This document shows, one piece after another, positions 8,708-19,392 of a stretch of DNA of 64,000 nt. The stretch's first letter is position 1, and every line of letters begins with the position of its first letter. A model generated the notes under the pieces. It saw nothing but the letters and a program-made list of their open reading frames with translations, was not told the DNA's origin and searched no databases. Origin of the DNA: Gammaproteobacteria bacterium UBA2168 (GTDB taxonomy: Bacteria > Pseudomonadota > Gammaproteobacteria > Pseudomonadales > Azotimanducaceae); contig DCWG01000125.1 in NCBI GenBank assembly GCA_002327525.1, positions 24,172 to 88,171 on the forward strand, written 5' to 3'. The position numbers and the translations under genes are program-made.

Positions 8708-9529
8708 TTGACAGAACAACCCGCATCCCCGACCTGTCGTGTGTTGCAGATATCGGACCTGCACCTGTTGTACGAGCGCGGAGCGACCCTCATCGGCGTA
8801 GACACGGAAAAGAGCCTGCGTGCGGTGCTTGGGGCGGCGCTCTCGCGAGACTTTCCGGATGTCCTGCTGGTGACCGGAGACATCGCCCACCAGCCGGTGA
8901 AAGAAACCTACGATAAGGCGCTCAGTGTTCTGCGGGAGTACTACGATGGGCCGCTTCTGTGTGTGCCGGGTAATCATGATGTGCTGGCCGCGATGCTGGA
9001 AGCCGGCTTGACCACCGACGCAGTCCAGGTCGAGGGCTGGTCGGTGTGTGCTTTCGACACGCACGAAGACGACTCGCTGGCAGCACTCTGGACACCTGAG
9101 GCCGAAGCGGCACTCGATACGTGGCTCGCCTCTGCGTCCGGCAATCTGTTACTGGCCACGCACCATCCCCTGGTGGAGGTTGGTTGTCCCTGGCTCGACC
9201 CGGATCGGCTGGACAATGCTGAGGCGTTGCTCGATTCGTTCTGTGCCTACAACACAGATAATGCGAAGCACGGCGTCGGTGGGCAAATCCGCGCGGTGGT
9301 GTTCGGACATGCTCATCAGGAGGTCGAGGCGACGCTCGATGCGCTACAATTGTACGGAGCGCCTTCCACTTGTTTTCAGTTTCGCCCGGAAGCGCAGAAG
9401 TTCAGTATCGACTCGCGTTCGCCGGGTTGTCGATGGCTCGAACTTAACGAGGACGGTACCGTCGATACTCACGTACAACGCGTGGACTTCCCTCTACACA
9501 TAGACCTGAAAGATCGCGAGAACAAGTAG
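8708..9529 (+). CDS. cpdA: 3',5'-cyclic-AMP phosphodiesterase CpdA
   Basis: CpdA hydrolyses cAMP and so tunes CRP-dependent regulation. The 273-residue protein has the metallophosphoesterase motifs in order: QISDLHLL (D, H ligands), TGDIAH, PGNHD, ATHHPL and FGHAHQE. The start is TTG 8708. Position between yqiB and parE is conserved across Gammaproteobacteria; yqiA, found between cpdA and parE in Escherichia coli, is absent here and only four bases separate the two genes. A cyclic-GMP or other phosphodiester substrate cannot be excluded from sequence alone. Confidence 0.93.
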   Translation: MTEQPASPTCRVLQISDLHLLYERGATLIGVDTEKSLRAVLGAALSRDFPDVLLVTGDIAHQPVKETYDKALSVLREYYDGPLLCVPGNHDVLAAMLEAGLTTDAVQVEGWSVCAFDTHEDDSLAALWTPEAEAALDTWLASASGNLLLATHHPLVEVGCPWLDPDRLDNAEALLDSFCAYNTDNAKHGVGGQIRAVVFGHAHQEVEATLDALQLYGAPSTCFQFRPEAQKFSIDSRSPGCRWLELNEDGTVDTHVQRVDFPLHIDLKDRENK

Positions 9530-9533
9530 TTTC

Positions 9534-11429
9534 ATGGCAACGAGCAAATACTCTGCGAAATCCCTGCAGGTGTTGTCCGGTCTGGAGCCCGTGCGGCGGC
9601 GTCCCGGCATGTACACGGACACCACGCGGCCCAACCACCTGGTGCAGGAAGTGGTGGACAATTCTGTGGACGAGGCGCTAGCCGGACACGCACGGGAAAT
9701 AGAGGTCACGCTCTGTCGCGATGGCTCCGTGCAGGTCATCGATGACGGCCGCGGCATGCCGGTGGACATCCATCCCCAGCACAAGATTTCGGGGGTGGAA
9801 CTCATTCTCACCAAGCTGCATTCAGGGGCGAAGTTCGACAGCGAGAACTACAACTACGCCGGCGGTTTGCATGGTGTGGGTGTATCCGTGGTCAATGCGC
9901 TCTCCGAATGGCTCGAAGTGGAGGTCAAACGCGACGGCAGGTTGTATCAGCAGAAATACCAGAAGGGCAAACCCGCCGGTAAGCTCAAGCCGATCGGCAG
10001 TGTGGGCAAACGCAATACGGGCACCTCGGTACGCTTTCTGCCGGAAGCCGCCTATTTCGATTCGTCCAACATATCCGTGCCTCGATTGAAGCACCTGCTG
10101 CGTGCCAAGGCAGTACTTTGTTCCGGTCTGTGCGTATCCTTGAGCATCGAGGGTAAACCTGAGGAGTCGGAAGTATGGAGCTACGAGAACGGGCTGGTGG
10201 GTTATCTCGATAGCGCGCTGCAGGGTGCGGAAACGGTACCGGCCCGGCCCTTCGTGCACAGCGCCGAGGGTAATCAGGAAGCGGTGGACTGGGCGCTGAA
10301 GTGGGTGATCGACAACGGCGAAATGGTGACCGAGTCCTACGTCAACCTCATACCCACGCCGCAAGGCGGCACTCACGTCAACGGTCTGCGCAGCGGGCTG
10401 CTGGAAGCGCTCAAAGAGTTCTGTGAATTTCGCGACCTGCTGCCGCGGGGCATCAAGCTGACCGGGGATGATCTGTGGGAACAGTGCAGCTACGTGCTGA
10501 GTGCGAAGCTTGCCGACCCTCAGTTCTCGGGACAAACCAAAGAGCGGTTGTCGTCGCGTAACTCGGCCGCCTTCATCGGCGGCGTGTGCAAGGACGCCTT
10601 CAGCCTGTGGCTGAACGAACATCCGCAGGACGGCGAGCGTATCGCACAACTTGCCATTGCCAATGCGCAGCGGCGCACCCAGGCGGCGAAGAAGGTGGCC
10701 CGCAAGAAGATCACATCGGGTCCCGCGCTGCCCGGCAAGCTCGCCGACTGTTCCGGTCAGGACGCAGAGTCGGCGGAACTGTTTCTGGTGGAGGGCGACT
10801 CGGCCGGAGGCTCCGCCAAGCAGGCACGCAACCGAGAGTTTCAGGCGGTGATGCCGCTCCGGGGCAAGATCCTCAATACCTGGGAGGTGGATGCCAGTCA
10901 GGTTCTCGCTTCACAGGAGGTGCACGACATCTCGGTCGCCATCGGCGTCGACCCTGCTTCCGGCGATCTTTCCGGGCTGCGCTACGACAAGGTGTGCATC
11001 CTGGCGGACGCAGATTCGGACGGTGCTCACATCGCGACGTTGCTCTGTGCGTTGTTCGTGCGCCACTTCCGGCCGCTGGTGGAGGCGGGGCACGTGTATG
11101 TGGCCATGCCGCCGCTGTACCGAATAGACGTGGCCAAAGAAGTGTTCTATGCGCTGGACGAGGATGAGAAGGAAGGTGTGCTCGACCGGATAGCAGCGGA
11201 GAAGAAGCGTGGCAACGTTTCCGTTCAGCGTTTCAAAGGCCTGGGCGAAATGAACCCCATGCAGCTGCGTGAAACCACCATGGATCCGGACACGCGCCGC
11301 CTGGTGCGCCTGGCACTCGACTCACCGGAAAAAACGGACGAAACCATGGACATGCTGCTCGCCCGCAAACGTGCTCCCGACCGGCGTCAGTGGCTGGAAA
11401 GCAAAGGTGATCAGGCGCTGATCGGTTGA
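9534..11429 (+). CDS. parE: DNA topoisomerase IV subunit B
   Basis: ParE is the ATPase subunit of topoisomerase IV, which decatenates daughter chromosomes. The 631-residue product has the GHKL ATPase features [18 protein letters not shown] and [14 protein letters not shown], followed by the transducer and TOPRIM domains with [11 protein letters not shown] and the acidic DADSDGAHI. The length and the RPGMYTDT start favour ParE over GyrB. ATG 9534 lies four bases after cpdA. parC follows 28 bases downstream, so the two subunits are probably made from one transcript. Confidence 0.97.
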   Translation: MATSKYSAKSLQVLSGLEPVRRRPGMYTDTTRPNHLVQEVVDNSVDEALAGHAREIEVTLCRDGSVQVIDDGRGMPVDIHPQHKISGVELILTKLHSGAKFDSENYNYAGGLHGVGVSVVNALSEWLEVEVKRDGRLYQQKYQKGKPAGKLKPIGSVGKRNTGTSVRFLPEAAYFDSSNISVPRLKHLLRAKAVLCSGLCVSLSIEGKPEESEVWSYENGLVGYLDSALQGAETVPARPFVHSAEGNQEAVDWALKWVIDNGEMVTESYVNLIPTPQGGTHVNGLRSGLLEALKEFCEFRDLLPRGIKLTGDDLWEQCSYVLSAKLADPQFSGQTKERLSSRNSAAFIGGVCKDAFSLWLNEHPQDGERIAQLAIANAQRRTQAAKKVARKKITSGPALPGKLADCSGQDAESAELFLVEGDSAGGSAKQARNREFQAVMPLRGKILNTWEVDASQVLASQEVHDISVAIGVDPASGDLSGLRYDKVCILADADSDGAHIATLLCALFVRHFRPLVEAGHVYVAMPPLYRIDVAKEVFYALDEDEKEGVLDRIAAEKKRGNVSVQRFKGLGEMNPMQLRETTMDPDTRRLVRLALDSPEKTDETMDMLLARKRAPDRRQWLESKGDQALIG

Positions 11430-11457
11430 ACCCCTCCCAATCAAAGACGGATTTCTG

Positions 11458-13701
11458 ATGGACCTAGAAAACAGCGATATCGAAACCATGCCGCTGCGCG
11501 CCTATACCGAACGCGCCTATCTCGACTACTCGATGTACGTCATCAACGACAGAGCGCTGCCGCACCTGGCGGATGGACTCAAGCCCGTGCAGAGGCGCAT
11601 CGTCTATGCCATGAGTCAGCTTGGACTCAGCAGCCAGGCCAAGTTTGCCAAGTCTGCGCGCACGGTGGGCGATGTGCTCGGCAAGTTTCACCCGCATGGC
11701 GATAGCGCGTGTTACGAGGCGATGGTGCTGATGGCACAGCCCTTCTCGTTCCGTTATCCCTTGGTGGAGGGTCAGGGCAACTGGGGAGCACCGGACGATC
11801 CGAAGTCTTTTGCTGCGATGCGCTACACCGAGTCGAGACTCTCGCGCTATGCAGAACTGTTGCTCGCAGAGACCCGCCAGGGGACGGTGGATTTCGTGCC
11901 GAATTTCGACGGCTCGGAAGACGAGCCGGTGCTGCTGCCGGCCCGCGTCCCCTTTGTGCTGCTCAATGGCAGCACCGGCATCGCCGTCGGCATGGCCACC
12001 GACATTCCGCCTCACAACATGAACGAGGTGATTAGCGCTTGCGTGCACCTGCTCGACGCGCCCAAGGCGACGGTGGCGGATCTCATGACGCACATCAAGG
12101 CACCGGATTTCCCTTCCGAGGCGGTGATCGTGACGCCCCAGAGCGAGATCCGGGAAATGTACGAAACCGGCCGCGGCAGCCTGAAAGCGCGCGCGCTCTG
12201 GCAGAAGGAAGGTGGCGAGATCGTAGTCGCCGCTCTGCCGCACCAGGTTTCGCCCGCCAAGGTGCTGGAACAGATCGCTCAGCAGATGCATGCCAAAAAG
12301 CTGCCCATGCTCACGGACCTGCGCGACGAATCGGATCACGAGAATCCGACCCGTTTGGTGCTGGTGCCGCGCTCGAATCGGGTCGACTGCGAGCGCCTCA
12401 TGAGCCACCTGTTTGCCAGTACGGATCTCGAGCGCAGCTACCGGGTCAATATCAACACCATCGGGCTCAATCAGCGCCCGCAGGTAAAGCCGCTGAACCT
12501 ACTGCTGAAAGAATGGCTCTCCTACCGCGAGCAGGTAGTTCGGCGGCGCATCGAGTTTCGTCTCGGCAAGATCAATGAGCGCCTGCATATTCTAGAAGGC
12601 CTACTGAGCGCGTACCTGAACATCGATGAGGTCATTCGCATCGTGCGCGAGGAAGACGAACCACACGCGGTGTTGATGCGCCAGTTCGACCTGTCCGAGA
12701 TACAGGCCAACGCCATCCTCGATCTGCGTCTGCGCCAGCTGGCGCGGCTCGAGGAGATCAAGCTGCAGGGTGAGAAAGACGAACTGGATGCGGAGGGGGG
12801 CGATCTCAAGAAGACGCTTCGGTCCCGGGCGAGACTGAAAACGCTGATCAAAAAGGAGCTGATCGCGGACGCCGAGGAGTACGGCGACAACCGCCGTTCG
12901 CCACTCGAAGAGGCCGTGGAAGCGCAGGCCTTCAGCGAAATGGATCTGGTGAGTAACGATCCCATCACCGTGGTGATGTCCGAGAAGGGCTGGGTGCGAT
13001 CGGCCAAGGGACACGAGGTCAACCCGGCGGAGTTCAACTACCGTTCTGGAGACAGGTTCGGGAGTGCGGCACGCGGGCGTACGAGCGATGCGCTGATATT
13101 CCTCGACTCGGTTGGTAGAAGCTATCAGGTGGCGGCAATGTCATTGCCCACTGCGCGCGGGCAGGGCGAACCGTTGACCGGCCGTCTGAAGCCCCCCGAG
13201 GGGGCGCGCTACGTAGGGGTGTTGCTGGGTGTGCCGGAGACGAAGGTGTTACTCGCATCGGACGCCGGTTATGGCTTTGTCGCGCGTATCTCCGACATGA
13301 TTACCAAGAACAGGTCCGGCAAGGGCGTGCTGACCGTGCCGAAAGGTGGCAATGCGCTGCCGCCGCTAGAACTGCAGCCGGGGGATGGGCCGATGTACGT
13401 GGCCGCTGCCACCAACCAGGGTCGTTTGCTGGTGTTCCCTCTGGCGGAACTGCCGGAACTCGCACGCGGAAAGGGCAACAAACTCATCAACATACCGAGC
13501 GTGGCCTTCAAATCCGGTGAGGAATACGTTCTCGGCGTCGCCGTGCTGCGTGAAACGGACCAGTTGGTGGTTCATGCCGGAAGCCGGCACATGAGCCTGA
13601 AGTTCAAAGACCTCGACAACTACCTCGGCGAAAGAGCGCGGCGCGGCCGCAAGCTCCCGCGGGGCTTTCAGAAAGTGGATTCGCTGGAAGCGGAGTCCTG
13701 A
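11458..13701 (+). CDS. parC: DNA topoisomerase IV subunit A
   Basis: ParC is the DNA-cleaving subunit of topoisomerase IV. The 747-residue protein has the quinolone-pocket motif [13 protein letters not shown] with Ser83 and Glu87 in the unmutated state, the catalytic Tyr123 in AAMRYTE, and a beta-pinwheel C-terminal domain. ATG 11458 directly follows TTTCTG with the parE gene just upstream. The last 34 bases overlap the convergent AhpA/Smp-like gene. Confidence 0.97.
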   Translation: MDLENSDIETMPLRAYTERAYLDYSMYVINDRALPHLADGLKPVQRRIVYAMSQLGLSSQAKFAKSARTVGDVLGKFHPHGDSACYEAMVLMAQPFSFRYPLVEGQGNWGAPDDPKSFAAMRYTESRLSRYAELLLAETRQGTVDFVPNFDGSEDEPVLLPARVPFVLLNGSTGIAVGMATDIPPHNMNEVISACVHLLDAPKATVADLMTHIKAPDFPSEAVIVTPQSEIREMYETGRGSLKARALWQKEGGEIVVAALPHQVSPAKVLEQIAQQMHAKKLPMLTDLRDESDHENPTRLVLVPRSNRVDCERLMSHLFASTDLERSYRVNINTIGLNQRPQVKPLNLLLKEWLSYREQVVRRRIEFRLGKINERLHILEGLLSAYLNIDEVIRIVREEDEPHAVLMRQFDLSEIQANAILDLRLRQLARLEEIKLQGEKDELDAEGGDLKKTLRSRARLKTLIKKELIADAEEYGDNRRSPLEEAVEAQAFSEMDLVSNDPITVVMSEKGWVRSAKGHEVNPAEFNYRSGDRFGSAARGRTSDALIFLDSVGRSYQVAAMSLPTARGQGEPLTGRLKPPEGARYVGVLLGVPETKVLLASDAGYGFVARISDMITKNRSGKGVLTVPKGGNALPPLELQPGDGPMYVAAATNQGRLLVFPLAELPELARGKGNKLINIPSVAFKSGEEYVLGVAVLRETDQLVVHAGSRHMSLKFKDLDNYLGERARRGRKLPRGFQKVDSLEAES

Positions 13702-14858
13702 TCGGCTGAATTGAACAACAGCGCGGCCTGGCGTTCGAGCAGGGCCAGCTGGCGTGTATCGATGAGTGCGATAGCGCACGCTTCTCCCGCGGCCGTGCGC
13801 AGGTGTTCCAGTACGGGATTGCTGAGATCGGTGATATCGAGGCGCACGTCGCTCTTCAGCCGATCACGAAACTCTCGGCTCGCGACCAGTGTTCCTTCAA
13901 CGGCGATAGCGGCGAGCAGCGCGGCGTCCTCGATAGCCAGTCGTACGGACACTGTCTCTCCGCGTACACCCCAGCGCTTATGCAGGCAGTGCGCGCCGAG
14001 GCGGTATTCACCGAGCCTTTCTTCGCGGCGCAGCACCCCAGCCAACAAAAAGGCGGCGCTGGTGGCCTCGAAGGCGCGCTGCTGGCAGGTTGCGTCGGTG
14101 CCTGTTTCAGTGAAGGAGAGCAGCACGCCCTTCCCGGGGACAATCGCGGCTTCGCCGGAATACAGCCGCGAGATTCTCGCGGCCAGAGTCAGGGTGCGCT
14201 CCAGCACCAGGTCGCGTGTCTCCGGCGTGAGGCTGAAATGGTTGTAGAGGTTGGCCAGCACCAGAAACTCGGTTTCCTCGATAAATGCACCCGGGTCCGG
14301 GTCGGCGTGTTCTTCGAAGTCATCTGCCGCGGTGGCAGCGGCTCGCCGCGCGGCCATGTCTGCCGCCAGGCGCGTGACGCACAGGACGGTTGCCAGCGGT
14401 ACCAGCAGAATGCAGGCAAGGGATATGAGCACTCTGGTCCACAGGGCGGAGATGGGCACTTCCTGAAGGCTGACGCGAACGAAGCCTATGACGGTGTCGT
14501 CCTGCGTCACGGGCGCACTGTATTCTGAACCATGGGTAAGCTCCCCGCCCAGCGCGAGCATCTGATTGTCCACCGTGTAGATGGCGGCACCTGCGACACG
14601 ATCCACCTGGCGCAGACGGTTTACCAGTACGCCGAGATGGATGCGATCACCAGCCAGGATGGGTTCGATACTCGAGGCGGCAAGCGTTTGTGTCAGCATG
14701 GCGCCGAGCTGCGTTTCATCGTCACCCTGGTCACCGGCAGGCGTGTGCCATGTCCAAACGAGCACCGCCGCGGCGATTGCGGTACTGACCAGGGCCGAGA
14801 ACATGTGAGTTTGCACGGATTGCAGTTTGACGCCTATGGGAGTAGTCGTTAGCGTCAA
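13668..14858 (-). CDS. AhpA/YtjB (Smp)-like membrane protein with cyclase-like C-terminus
   Basis: The gene sits divergently next to serB, the position of smp/ytjB in Escherichia coli. With TTG 14858 as start the 396-residue protein has one transmembrane helix at about 17-36, an extracytoplasmic domain, a second helix at about 143-162 and a cytoplasmic region. The extracytoplasmic part ([14 protein letters not shown]) matches the general Smp pattern. Residues about 195-335 resemble a degraded class III nucleotide cyclase domain: [10 protein letters not shown] in place of the GDG loop, then [16 protein letters not shown]. The metal-binding aspartates are not evident, so no enzyme activity is claimed. 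The start is uncertain (an internal GTG or ATG is possible). Confidence 0.7.
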   Translation of the reverse strand: MTLTTTPIGVKLQSVQTHMFSALVSTAIAAAVLVWTWHTPAGDQGDDETQLGAMLTQTLAASSIEPILAGDRIHLGVLVNRLRQVDRVAGAAIYTVDNQMLALGGELTHGSEYSAPVTQDDTVIGFVRVSLQEVPISALWTRVLISLACILLVPLATVLCVTRLAADMAARRAAATAADDFEEHADPDPGAFIEETEFLVLANLYNHFSLTPETRDLVLERTLTLAARISRLYSGEAAIVPGKGVLLSFTETGTDATCQQRAFEATSAAFLLAGVLRREERLGEYRLGAHCLHKRWGVRGETVSVRLAIEDAALLAAIAVEGTLVASREFRDRLKSDVRLDITDLSNPVLEHLRTAAGEACAIALIDTRQLALLERQAALLFNSADQDSASSESTF

Positions 14859-14894
14859 ATCCCTCGAATGCTCAAGGCAGGAAGGCACAGCAGA

Positions 14895-16118
14895 GTGGCT
14901 GACATCGTATTGGTAAATGTATCCGGTCAGGACAAGCCTGGGTTGATGGCCATGTTGACATCCACGCTTGCCGATTATCAAGCCCGTGTCCTGGATCTCG
15001 GACAGGCCGTAATCCACGACGAGCTGGCGCTTGGCTTGCTGGTGCTGCTGCCACAAGGGACGGACCTAGAGCGCTTTCAAAAGGAGGTGCTGCAGCAGGC
15101 GGGCGCCATCGGATCGACTGTACGCTTCTCCTCTGTCGATCCCAATCGATACGGGCAGTGGGTGCAGCGAGCGGACCGGACCAGCTACGTGATCACGCTG
15201 CTGTGCCGGGGTAGTGTGAGCCCGCAACTGCATGCCGTGAGTGCCTTGACCCACCGGCACGGGCTGAACATCGAGCACGTCAGGCGCCTGTCGGGACCGG
15301 TACAGCTCAATGAGGATCCTGATGAGAGTAAGGTCTGTATGGAGATACGCGTGGGTGGCGAGCTGAAAGACGCCCGCGTTCTCCAGGCCGATCTGATGGA
15401 AGCGGCGGGGTCGCTGTATTTCGACTTCAGCGTGCACGAAGACAACGTTTTTCGGCGCAACCGGCGTCTGGTTGCTTTCGACATGGATTCCACCCTGATC
15501 GATGTGGAAGTGATGGACGAGCTGGCGGTGCGCTTCGGGGTTGGCGAGCAGGTCAGTGCGGTCACCAAGCGGGCGATGCGCGGAGAGATCGATTTCAAGG
15601 AGAGCTTTCGCGCGCGCGCGCGCATGCTGGCAGGCATGCCGATGAGTGTTCTGCACGAGGTCACGGATGCCGTGCGGCTGAACGAAGGCGCAGACAAACT
15701 GCTGGCCGCATTGCATCACTTCGGCTATCGCACGGCGGTAATTTCTGGTGGGTTTCAGTACGTTGGCGAGCGGCTGCGCGAACAGCTGGGAATCAACTAT
15801 GTGTACGCCAACGAGTTGAAGGCCGAGGGCGATCACCTCACCGGCGAGGTGGTGGGCGAGATTATCGATGCCCAGCGCAAGGCCGAGTTATTGCGAGAGA
15901 TCGCAAAGCGTGAATCCATTGCCTTGCAGCAGACCATCGCCATCGGTGACGGCGCCAACGATCTGCCCATGCTTGCTTCTGCGGGCTTGGGCGTTGCCTA
16001 CCACGCCAAGCCCGTGGTCCGGGAGTCTGCGGGGCATGCGATATCCAATTTCGGGCTCGATTCCGTGCTCTACCTGATGGGATTCACGGACACGGATATC
16101 GATCAGGCGCTGGCCTGA
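14895..16118 (+). CDS. serB: Phosphoserine phosphatase SerB
   Basis: SerB removes phosphate from O-phosphoserine in the last step of serine synthesis. Two ACT-like domains at the N-terminus (DIVLVNVSGQDKPGL onward) precede a HAD hydrolase domain with the nucleophile Asp196 in FDMDSTLID, the SGGFQ segment and the GDGANDLPML metal motif. GTG 14895 is preferred because AGGAAGG lies ten bases upstream and the family usually starts just before ADIVLVN; an in-frame ATG at 14868 would add nine residues. The gene is divergent from the Smp-like gene, and glyA, which uses serine, lies elsewhere in the window. Confidence 0.93.
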   Translation: MADIVLVNVSGQDKPGLMAMLTSTLADYQARVLDLGQAVIHDELALGLLVLLPQGTDLERFQKEVLQQAGAIGSTVRFSSVDPNRYGQWVQRADRTSYVITLLCRGSVSPQLHAVSALTHRHGLNIEHVRRLSGPVQLNEDPDESKVCMEIRVGGELKDARVLQADLMEAAGSLYFDFSVHEDNVFRRNRRLVAFDMDSTLIDVEVMDELAVRFGVGEQVSAVTKRAMRGEIDFKESFRARARMLAGMPMSVLHEVTDAVRLNEGADKLLAALHHFGYRTAVISGGFQYVGERLREQLGINYVYANELKAEGDHLTGEVVGEIIDAQRKAELLREIAKRESIALQQTIAIGDGANDLPMLASAGLGVAYHAKPVVRESAGHAISNFGLDSVLYLMGFTDTDIDQALA

Positions 16119-16346
16119 TCTAGCTCTAATGTAGCGATCCTGCGCGAGCGCAGATGCGTTAGAACGGGCAAGATGCGTGCTCGTGCAGCTTTTCGCGAGG
16201 GGATGCATACGCGCCATCTACGATAGCGTCACCGCATGCGAGCTGAGCGGAAAGCGAGCAGGTGAGTAGATTGCCCATTATAACGTGAGCCGTAGGCGCT
16301 GTGAGCCGCGTAGGATTGCTACATTGGGGCTAGTGCTCGACGCGAA

Positions 16347-17410
16347 TCAACCCTCTTCGGTGCTGAAATCGTAGCTGAGATCAGTACTGGGCTCCTGGAG
16401 ATAGTGGCCCTGGATGTAGGTCGCACCCGCCTGCCACAGGGAGGAGAGCACCGCGGCGCTGTCGACTATGGGCACGATTGTCAGTTTGCCCAGGGTCTGC
16501 AGCTCGCGCAGCGTCCGGCAACCCGCTCTCTCGCCGTCTCGTCGGAGTCCATCTGCCTTACGTCTTCACCCGAGATCTTCACGAACTCGACCGGGATATG
16601 ACGTAGCGTATCGAGTGCTTGGGCCGAAGTGTCGAAATGGCCAAGGGCGGTCCTGATGTGAAGTGCTTGCAGCCCTGAGATGAATACCTTCGTCTGGCGG
16701 ACGTATTGCCGTGCGTCTTCCTCCATGATCTGGAAGATCACGGCGTCGCGTGGCAGCCGGGCGGCCTTCAACTCGTCAGCGCTATCACTGCTTGCAAGAT
16801 CCATCAGCGGCAGCCCCAGCAGAGCGTCTGTGTCCTCGAAGCCGTCCTCGAAGCCGTCGAAGCCGAACAGACCAAGGTAGGTTCGGTTGGCGTAGATGTG
16901 CATACCCTCATGCACGTAGGCTATGGCTGCGCTCGAGCTCTGCAGCAACAACTGACAGCGTTGCTCTGTTTCCCGGAGGGCGCGTTGCATGTGTTCGTAT
17001 CGACGTCGTTCGACGACGTGAGCCAGTTCACGTCGCACCACCAGGGCGATGGCTTCGGGTGCGTCGTCTGGCAGCATGTCGGTTGCGCCCGCGCTGAGGC
17101 TTTCCTCAGTGGTGAGAGCGTCGTCGTCGGTGGCCAGCAGCACAGGAACATCCGGGCAGGTGGCGCGAACCTGAGCCATGATCGGCTTCAGTTCGTTAAG
17201 ACCACCGCGTAACTCCAGCAGATCCGTGTCAGCATCAGCCAGTACTTTTTTCACCTCTGCGAGATCATTGAGGACGGTCATCCGCGCGGCGACTCCTGCG
17301 TCGCGCAGACGTGAGTTGATTTGCTCTCCGAGATTGTTGCTGCTGTCAGCGATAAGAAGCCGCGCTGGCTTTGTTGGGGAGGCTGCTGTACCGACATGTC
17401 CTGATAACAC
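16347..17410 (-). pseudogene. fimX: Remnant of a FimX-type REC-PAS-GGDEF-EAL c-di-GMP protein
   Basis: FimX-type proteins bind c-di-GMP and control type IV pilus function. What remains is an N-terminal receiver-like domain (RLLIADSSNN), a PAS domain (CQLLLQSSSAAIAYV to LMDLASSDSADEL) and then, with no GGDEF domain, the last part of an EAL domain (LPRDAVIFQIMEED onward). The join lies near base 16770. The frame then ends at 16481, but the continuing EAL end (RELQTLGKLTIVP, WQAGATYIQGHYLQ, DLSYDFSTEEG) is present in another frame up to a stop at 16347. So there is an in-frame loss of roughly 270-300 residues and a frameshift near 16500. The serB-fimX order matches Pseudomonas. The GTG start at 17410 is uncertain. 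Confidence 0.8.
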
Positions 17411-17486
17411 CTGCGGCCCGCGATACGACCTGCGGGCACGTGCTAGTCCATTTGCTGCGCCGTTCCGCAGCCTGGTCAGGACCGCG

Positions 17487-19325
17487 TCAGCGTTGTTCTT
17501 TGCCGTCTTCGCCAGCCGCTTCCTGCTGGTTGTCGTCGGAATCCATCCTCTTTGACAGATTTGCCATGCTGAGGTTGATCTGGGCATTTTCCAAGTAACC
17601 ATCCAACATACGAAACGTGAACTGGTTAAAACTTTGGGTACTGATTACGTCATCCTGAATTTGTGCGGTGCTTTGGATACCCTGGCGCTGAATGTGCACC
17701 TTGTGGCCTTTGCGGAATGGCAAGCTGGGCGTGATCAGCGTTGGCGATTGATTGATGGCCCTGATCTCGGGAAGCAAGAAGGCGCGCGCGAAGTTGGTGG
17801 GGCCGCCCTTCTTCTGCACGACGCGCGCAGCCACGGCGATGGCGCGAGGTGCGATGAGCTGCATGCCGGCAACCAGGTTTGAGATGTCCTGGTGAATCCA
17901 GCGCATTACGGCGATGCGCCAGCGTGGATCACCTTCCTCGCGTATGGCCAGAAGTTCGCCTGTTTGCAGGTTTTTCGGCTTATCGCTGTTCCAGTTGACG
18001 TGGTATCCACCAGGACTGATGTCGACGATGGAGGTTTCGAAAATGCGATGACGGTTCGCGGCGTCCTGATCCTTCCTGGCTGCGGGAGCCCTTTCGAGCA
18101 GGAGTTTTTGCGGGTCAACCACGTTTGGGTTTTTGGGTATCCGGACCCGGATGGCGTCGTTCCACACATCGTCATCGACCACGTCGAGCTCCGGACCTTC
18201 GGTGTCCAGGAATGGATTGACTTCCTGTTTGATCAGAGCATCCATGTTGGACAACTGGTCGTTGAACTCCACCCCACCGGACAGATAGTAGTGGGCACTG
18301 CTGAACCCCACGCAAACCTTCAGCGAGCCCTGTGCATCCAGGCGCCGATGGGCGCGCTGACGCATCCTGCCCCAGGCCGCCATCGCGTGCTGCAGTACCT
18401 CCTTGGTCACGTTGTCCGGAATCGGAATTTCGGTATCGATCTCCTTGAGATATGCCTCGATCTCGAAGGCGAGCAACTCCGAGCGCACGGCCCGTGGATC
18501 TTTCAGGTCGATGGCGAGCCGCTGATACAGCGGTCCCATATCCGCCTGGAGATCGAGCATGAACACAGCATCGTCGTTTGCGGCCTCGATTCGAACCCGA
18601 GGTGTCCACAGCTCCAGGGCGTTGAATACTTGCGAGAGTTGCGTGTGCCGCAGCTGATTGGGCCTCGCTGCCGAGAGCAGCACAGCGCGCAGGTACGCGT
18701 CATTTATGGTCGATGGTTCGTCTGACTGGTTGGCCGAGTCGAGTACCGTGTTCTCGGTCAATTCCAGGTGCTCGGCCAGGGCATACATCTGGTTCAGTTC
18801 CAGCCACAGATTTGGTGTCGGCGGTACGTATTGCTGAAGCGTGCGCAGCAAAATGCGCGACAGATCCGAGATAGCGCGATGGATGGCCAGTGGCAGGCTT
18901 TCCTTCGCCTCACTGGCCTGCGAGGACTTGGCGCCATTGGGGGTCTCGGAGCGGTTGTCACGCAATGCCGAGGCCGCATCGAAGACCACCGCCTTGTAGC
19001 CGATCGACAGATTAGCCTGCAGTCGCTGTGCCACCTGAGCCTGTGCACTGTCCCGGCCGCTGCTCTGTAGCGCAGCCTGATCCAGGCGGGTACAGACGTA
19101 CTCCACCGTCGAGCGTATAGCCTCCAGTGCGTCGAGGCGTTCGGCAAAGTCGAGTTTCAGCCGCGCGATCTCATCCGTTGCCCGAGCCAGCGAAAAAGCG
19201 GTTTGATCGGTATTCGCCACGGGCAGACTCGCAACCCACTCACCGATCAGCGTGAGATCGGTAAAGGACAGGGTATCGAGATCAGGCTCCGGCCTCGCGA
19301 TCCTCGGCGCGTCAGAACTATCCAT
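17487..19325 (-). CDS. PilZ-like domain protein upstream of the fimX remnant
   Basis: The 612-residue protein is intact and corresponds in position to the large gene next to fimX in Pseudomonas. It lacks a signal peptide or membrane helix. Residues 1-415 are mainly helical and of unknown fold. Residues about 420-535 look PilZ-like: basic residues in ARKDQDAANRHR precede VDISPGGYHV (residues 434-443), which fits the D-x-S-x-x-G pattern that contacts c-di-GMP, and RWRIAVMRWI follows. A role in c-di-GMP signalling, perhaps for pili, is inferred. ATG 19325 faces efp divergently. Binding residues need a structural alignment to confirm. Confidence 0.7.
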   Translation of the reverse strand: MDSSDAPRIARPEPDLDTLSFTDLTLIGEWVASLPVANTDQTAFSLARATDEIARLKLDFAERLDALEAIRSTVEYVCTRLDQAALQSSGRDSAQAQVAQRLQANLSIGYKAVVFDAASALRDNRSETPNGAKSSQASEAKESLPLAIHRAISDLSRILLRTLQQYVPPTPNLWLELNQMYALAEHLELTENTVLDSANQSDEPSTINDAYLRAVLLSAARPNQLRHTQLSQVFNALELWTPRVRIEAANDDAVFMLDLQADMGPLYQRLAIDLKDPRAVRSELLAFEIEAYLKEIDTEIPIPDNVTKEVLQHAMAAWGRMRQRAHRRLDAQGSLKVCVGFSSAHYYLSGGVEFNDQLSNMDALIKQEVNPFLDTEGPELDVVDDDVWNDAIRVRIPKNPNVVDPQKLLLERAPAARKDQDAANRHRIFETSIVDISPGGYHVNWNSDKPKNLQTGELLAIREEGDPRWRIAVMRWIHQDISNLVAGMQLIAPRAIAVAARVVQKKGGPTNFARAFLLPEIRAINQSPTLITPSLPFRKGHKVHIQRQGIQSTAQIQDDVISTQSFNQFTFRMLDGYLENAQINLSMANLSKRMDSDDNQQEAAGEDGKEQR

Positions 19326-19392
19326 GGTGGTCTGGTCAAGGTTCGGGTGTCAGTATAGTGGAATGTGAGTTCCAAGATCAGCAGGCGAAGTA

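Noticed and set aside
9822-10649. Reverse-strand frame of 275 codons inside parE
   Set aside because: Histidine- and arginine-rich antisense shadow of parE.
11464-12408. Reverse-strand frame of 314 codons inside parC
   Set aside because: Antisense shadow of parC.
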